Assembly (NCBI GenBank): GCA_024734555.1
Contig: JANPWX010000028.1
Coordinates: 649,988 to 713,987, forward strand
Direction of reading: 5' to 3'
Length of the DNA: 64,000 bases
Source: Trochalopteron elliotii
Lineage: Eukaryota; Chordata; Aves; Passeriformes; Leiothrichidae
Positions 63,001-64,000 of the stretch are shown here, piece by piece (position 1 is the first letter of the stretch; the number at the start of each line of letters is the position of its first letter). The notes under the pieces were generated by a model that was not told where the DNA came from, made no database searches, and saw nothing but the letters and a program-made list of their open reading frames with translations. The translations under genes were made by a program, and so were the position numbers.

Positions 63001-63773
63001 ATAATGCTGGCATAAAAGCATGACTTACACTAATATTACCAGTGTGGGAGAGAATTTAAGATAGGAATATTTTTAAATATCTAGGATGTAGTATCCCTGT
63101 TCAGATGTCCTAGTGGCTAATAAAGGTAGGCTATTCAATTTTACATTATAGCTTTGAGTCCTCATGCTCAGACTTCATGGGAGTGCTGGAACATGAGTTA
63201 TCCAGGTCATTCCCCCGATTCTGGGACTCAGCTTTTATTTGGGCACAACATAATGTTGCCTTTTGGCTGTTTCTGTATCTCATCACATAGTGTGGCATTG
63301 CAAATCACAAACCATTTCCTAAACTCATCCTGAAATCATGGAATGCTCTGTAGTATTTTATATGATAGCTTATTTATCAAGCCTGCGTACTAGCAGTATG
63401 AAAGAAAGAAACAGTTTTACTGGTATGAGGACAGGAGTGTCCCAGAGCTGAAATTCTCTCTTAGATTTCCTTATCTAGTTTCAGTTGCTTTGAAGAAGGA
63501 AGCTGTCATGTGGGTTAAGAGTCTGAAGAATCATTTGATGCAGAAATTACCATTATGAGTTTTTAAGTGGCAGAATACTTCCATTGTATTGTGTGTGTTT
63601 GAAATGCTTTTGTATTACAGGACAATGTCTCTGAATACACATTTCAATTTGTCTCCTCGTAAATTGGACAGGTTGAGAAGCTCAGAGCTGAAGCAGATCA
63701 GTGTGTGCAACAGAAGAAACGTTTGCGAGACAGAGCAGCAGATGCTAAAAGAATTCAGGATCTTGAGCGACAG
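33038..63773 (+). CDS. CEP162: CEP162 (centrosomal protein 162), coding exons 2-23, 3' partial
   Basis: Twenty-two coding exons, all with GT-AG borders and matching phases, join into one open frame of 1,016 codons: 33038-33097, 37738-37876, 41265-41375, 43831-43980, 46645-46797, 47057-47243, 48167-48216, 49443-49558, 50514-50544, 50927-51049, 51753-51944, 52106-52187, 53029-53296, 54484-54751, 56458-56600, 57418-57645, 58290-58424, 59324-59436, 60223-60328, 61076-61202, 62108-62271, 63672-63773. Recognition rests on the start [17 protein letters not shown], the [10 protein letters not shown] acidic segment, [47 protein letters not shown] and [19 protein letters not shown], which I know from CEP162/KIAA1009/QN1. 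Residues 1 to about 690 are acidic, Ser/Lys-rich and probably disordered. From about 700 onward the sequence is heptad-like coiled coil. Known role: a microtubule-binding protein at centriole distal ends that recognises the axoneme and promotes transition-zone assembly (CEP290 module) in ciliogenesis. Quail QN1 was linked to neuroretina cell-cycle exit. The human protein is about 1,400 residues, so the C-terminal quarter is outside the window. Exon borders were read by eye and a few acceptors are ambiguous (exons 15 and 16). Confidence 0.96.
33098..37737 (+). other. CEP162: CEP162 intron 2 (4.6 kb)
   Basis: AT-rich with short homopolymers (A13 near 34213). The open frame at 35852-36217 is not supported as an exon because its phases do not join and no homology is seen. 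Nothing else was recognised. Confidence 0.8.
37738..37876 (+). CDS. CEP162: CEP162 exon 3 (residues 21-67)
   Basis: It begins [15 protein letters not shown] after GATTCAG, contains a Lys-rich run, then [15 protein letters not shown], a conserved Trp-Trp acidic segment of the family. It ends with one base of a split Gly/Asp codon before GTAAAT (phase 1). Its KSSILEKL...KKDS block resembles exon 5. Confidence 0.95.
37877..41264 (+). other. CEP162: CEP162 intron 3 (3.4 kb)
   Basis: No repeat or alternative exon recognised. The sequence is ordinary AT-rich intron. Confidence 0.75.
41265..41375 (+). CDS. CEP162: CEP162 exon 4 (residues 67-104), phase 1-1
   Basis: The acceptor CTTTTCAAG precedes 111 bases open in the required frame, encoding [14 protein letters not shown] then a Ser/Glu-rich stretch ending SDSQS. 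The donor is G|GTATTT. I do not recall a counterpart in the human protein. The evidence is the splice borders, matching phases and resemblance of FVKVR to FVKIR in exon 6. It could be skipped without a frameshift. Confidence 0.75.
41376..43830 (+). other. CEP162: CEP162 intron 4 (2.5 kb)
   Basis: It contains the plus-strand CR1 3' end at about 42815-43265. The remainder is unremarkable. Confidence 0.75.
42815..43265 (+). mobile_element. CR1 LINE 3' end in CEP162 intron 4, plus strand
   Basis: It begins near GAGGAGGCCACTAAGATGGT and runs through GGAAAGGCTGAGAGAGTTGG, GAAGCTGTGGATGCCCTGTC and AAGGTCCCTTCCAACCTAAA to an ATTCTGTGGTTCTTTGATC tail. About 450 bp, same strand as the host gene. The open frame of 82 codons inside it is repeat-derived. 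Confidence 0.93.
43831..43980 (+). CDS. CEP162: CEP162 exon 5 (residues 104-154), phase 1-1
   Basis: The acceptor TATACTTAG precedes 150 open bases encoding a Ser/Lys-rich segment with [16 protein letters not shown] and ending DSPDNSE, before G|GTAACA. The stretch resembles exon 3, and I recall no separate human equivalent. Skipping it would keep the frame. Confidence 0.77.
43981..46644 (+). other. CEP162: CEP162 intron 5 (2.7 kb)
   Basis: No recognisable element. Short open frames such as 45232-45498 on the minus strand look like chance. Confidence 0.75.
46645..46797 (+). CDS. CEP162: CEP162 exon 6 (residues 154-205)
   Basis: The acceptor is TTTTTCTTAG. It encodes [20 protein letters not shown] and ends [10 protein letters not shown], the SRDSLET motif being typical of the family. 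The donor is G|GTGAGA, phase 1. Confidence 0.93.
47057..47243 (+). CDS. CEP162: CEP162 exon 7 (residues 205-267)
   Basis: It encodes [19 protein letters not shown] and then [15 protein letters not shown], among the best conserved N-terminal blocks. The acceptor GAAATTTAG has a weak pyrimidine tract (CTCTTTTTCG). The donor is CG|GTAATT, phase 2. Confidence 0.95.
48167..48216 (+). CDS. CEP162: CEP162 exon 8 (residues 267-284)
   Basis: This is a 50-base exon after TTTCTCAG encoding a Glu-rich segment, [16 protein letters not shown]. The phases (2 in, 1 out) fit exactly between exons 7 and 9. Confidence 0.9.
49443..49558 (+). CDS. CEP162: CEP162 exon 9 (residues 284-322)
   Basis: It follows ACTCTTTTAG and encodes [18 protein letters not shown] and onward to LSPQEQ. 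The SYSEDFE acidic motif continues the exon 8 stretch. The donor is CAG|GTATAG, phase 0. Confidence 0.93.
50514..50544 (+). CDS. CEP162: CEP162 exon 10, 31-base microexon (residues 323-333)
   Basis: It encodes [10 protein letters not shown] between a T17 tract plus GTTATTAG acceptor and an AAAG|GTAAAA donor. Its length (31) provides the phase shift from 0 to 1 needed to join exons 9 and 11. Confidence 0.82.
50927..51049 (+). CDS. CEP162: CEP162 exon 11 (residues 333-374), phase 1-1
   Basis: The acceptor is TCTTCTTAG. It encodes [18 protein letters not shown] and onward to SALEMNEA, with donor G|GTAAGG. The exon is polar with a short helical-looking start. Confidence 0.9.
51753..51944 (+). 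CDS. CEP162: CEP162 exon 12 (residues 374-438), phase 1-1
   Basis: The acceptor is TTTTTTCTCAG. It encodes [19 protein letters not shown], then [14 protein letters not shown], recognisable from the family, and ends KKMSTVDS before G|GTAAAT. Confidence 0.94.
52106..52187 (+). CDS. CEP162: CEP162 exon 13 (residues 438-465)
   Basis: It encodes [15 protein letters not shown] and then [23 protein letters not shown] is a highly conserved CEP162 block. The donor is AG|GTATTT, phase 2. Confidence 0.95.
53029..53296 (+). CDS. CEP162: CEP162 exon 14 (residues 465-554)
   Basis: The acceptor is TTTTTTCTTGTAG. This 268-base exon encodes [19 protein letters not shown], then [15 protein letters not shown] and [12 protein letters not shown], and closes with a basic SKSKK tail at AAA|GTAAGT, phase 0. 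Confidence 0.93.
54484..54751 (+). CDS. CEP162: CEP162 exon 15 (residues 555-644), acceptor ambiguous
   Basis: It encodes a basic Ser/Lys-rich segment, from [15 protein letters not shown] through [20 protein letters not shown] to [13 protein letters not shown], with donor G|GTAATT. The acceptor CTGCCACAG at 54483 is preferred. A second in-frame AG at 54441 would add 14 residues of unlike, hydrophobic composition. Confidence 0.85.
56458..56600 (+). CDS. CEP162: CEP162 exon 16 (residues 644-691), NAGNAG acceptor
   Basis: It encodes [20 protein letters not shown], then [15 protein letters not shown] and VDYNRQYHH, with donor CAT|GTGAGT in phase 0. The acceptor is the tandem AAGAAG, so the exon may start at 56458 or 56461, which adds or drops one Glu. 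Confidence 0.88.
57418..57645 (+). CDS. CEP162: CEP162 exon 17 (residues 692-767), start of coiled coil
   Basis: It encodes [20 protein letters not shown], then [17 protein letters not shown] and [13 protein letters not shown], with heptad-spaced Leu/Val. This marks entry into the long coiled-coil half. It is phase 0-0 with donor AAG|GTACTT. Confidence 0.95.
58290..58424 (+). CDS. CEP162: CEP162 exon 18 (residues 768-812)
   Basis: The acceptor is TTTCTGAAAG. It encodes [17 protein letters not shown], then [15 protein letters not shown] and IIQGYQQ, a strong family match. It is phase 0-0. Confidence 0.95.
59324..59436 (+). CDS. CEP162: CEP162 exon 19 (residues 813-850)
   Basis: It encodes [19 protein letters not shown] and then EERMFKENQ. 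ENERLYxQVKxLQ and [12 protein letters not shown] are diagnostic CEP162 coiled-coil blocks. The donor is AG|GTAAGC, phase 2. Confidence 0.96.
60223..60328 (+). CDS. CEP162: CEP162 exon 20 (residues 850-885)
   Basis: It encodes [18 protein letters not shown], then [15 protein letters not shown]. The acceptor is TTGCTGTTTAG and the donor CGG|GTAGGT, phase 0. Confidence 0.93.
61076..61202 (+). CDS. CEP162: CEP162 exon 21 (residues 886-928)
   Basis: It encodes [18 protein letters not shown], then [17 protein letters not shown], typical coiled coil. The acceptor is AACCCAG and the donor CAA|GTAAAG, phase 1. Confidence 0.94.
62108..62271 (+). CDS. CEP162: CEP162 exon 22 (residues 928-982)
   Basis: It encodes [17 protein letters not shown], then [19 protein letters not shown] and [27 protein letters not shown] is one of the most conserved CEP162 stretches. 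The donor is GAG|GTGATA, phase 0. Confidence 0.97.
63672..63773 (+). CDS. CEP162: CEP162 exon 23 (residues 983-1016), last coding exon in the window
   Basis: It encodes [16 protein letters not shown], then [15 protein letters not shown], matching the family block before its C-terminal coiled coils. The acceptor is ATTGGACAG and the donor CAG|GTATGC. The reading frame remains open into the next exon beyond 64000. Confidence 0.96.
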
Positions 63774-64000
63774 GTATGCAATAGAAGAACTGTCCTTCAT
63801 TTTACCTTTGTTTTAGATAAGTCTCTTAAAACCCCAGTGCTTTCATGTAGATAAAGCATAGCATGAAGTTCTGTGATGAAGTAACTTGTGTTATTGAACA
63901 CTCGTAAACACAAAAAGCTGCAATTATTTACTTAGAAGGAACTCTTCTTGCTACTATGTTCTAACAAGCTGATATCCCTTTTAAAATATTTTAAAATGAC

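Larger units (their letters stand above)
57646..64000 (+). other. CEP162: CEP162 introns 17-23 region
   Basis: Introns 57646-58289, 58425-59323, 59437-60222, 60329-61075, 61203-62107 and 62272-63671, plus the start of intron 23 from 63774 to the window end. No repeat family or alternative exon was recognised. Confidence 0.7.

Overview
The window looks like vertebrate nuclear DNA from a bird or a close relative. The evidence is interspersed CR1-type LINE fragments ending in the avian-style TTCTATGATT tail, GT-AG introns averaging around 1-2 kb, one CpG-island promoter, and a multi-exon gene whose translation matches centrosomal protein 162 (CEP162, called QN1 in quail and KIAA1009 in human). 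One unresolved base (N at 31076) shows this is assembled draft sequence. There are no bacterial-type genes, operons, CRISPR arrays or phage genes.

Region 1 (1 to about 30.6 kb) is AT-rich and appears gene-free. It holds a minus-strand CR1 fragment (about 1861-2690), a plus-strand CR1 3' end (about 14526-14785), several A/T homopolymer runs, a G-run cluster at 23260-23300, a perfect 14-bp-stem hairpin at 29193-29225, a palindrome at 14461-14476, and two small CpG-richer patches near 13.5 kb and 20.8 kb. Every longer open frame here looks like chance or lies in a repeat. In human, TBX18 lies far upstream of CEP162, so this may be part of a regulatory intergenic region. That is an inference from synteny, not something visible here.

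Region 2 (about 30.64-31.44 kb) is a strong CpG island. It carries a 55-bp tandem duplication with an E2F-like site and a CACGTG E-box in each copy, an RFX X-box-like motif (31173-31186) as expected for a ciliary gene, and a probable non-coding first exon ending at 31240.

Region 3 (31.2-64.0 kb) is CEP162 on the plus strand. I could place 22 coding exons (numbered 2-23) from the ATG at 33038 to 63773. They join in frame without a stop for 3,048 nt (1,016 codons). The remaining C-terminal part, roughly 390 residues judging from the human length of about 1,400, lies beyond the window. The N-terminal half is acidic, Ser-rich and probably disordered. From about residue 700 on it is coiled coil. 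The known protein sits at centriole distal ends, binds axonemal microtubules and helps assemble the ciliary transition zone.

The most interesting observation is that coding exons 5 and 6 resemble exons 3 and 4. This suggests an old two-exon tandem duplication within a run of frame-preserving (phase 1-1) exons, in a stretch that appears to have only one copy in the human protein as I remember it.
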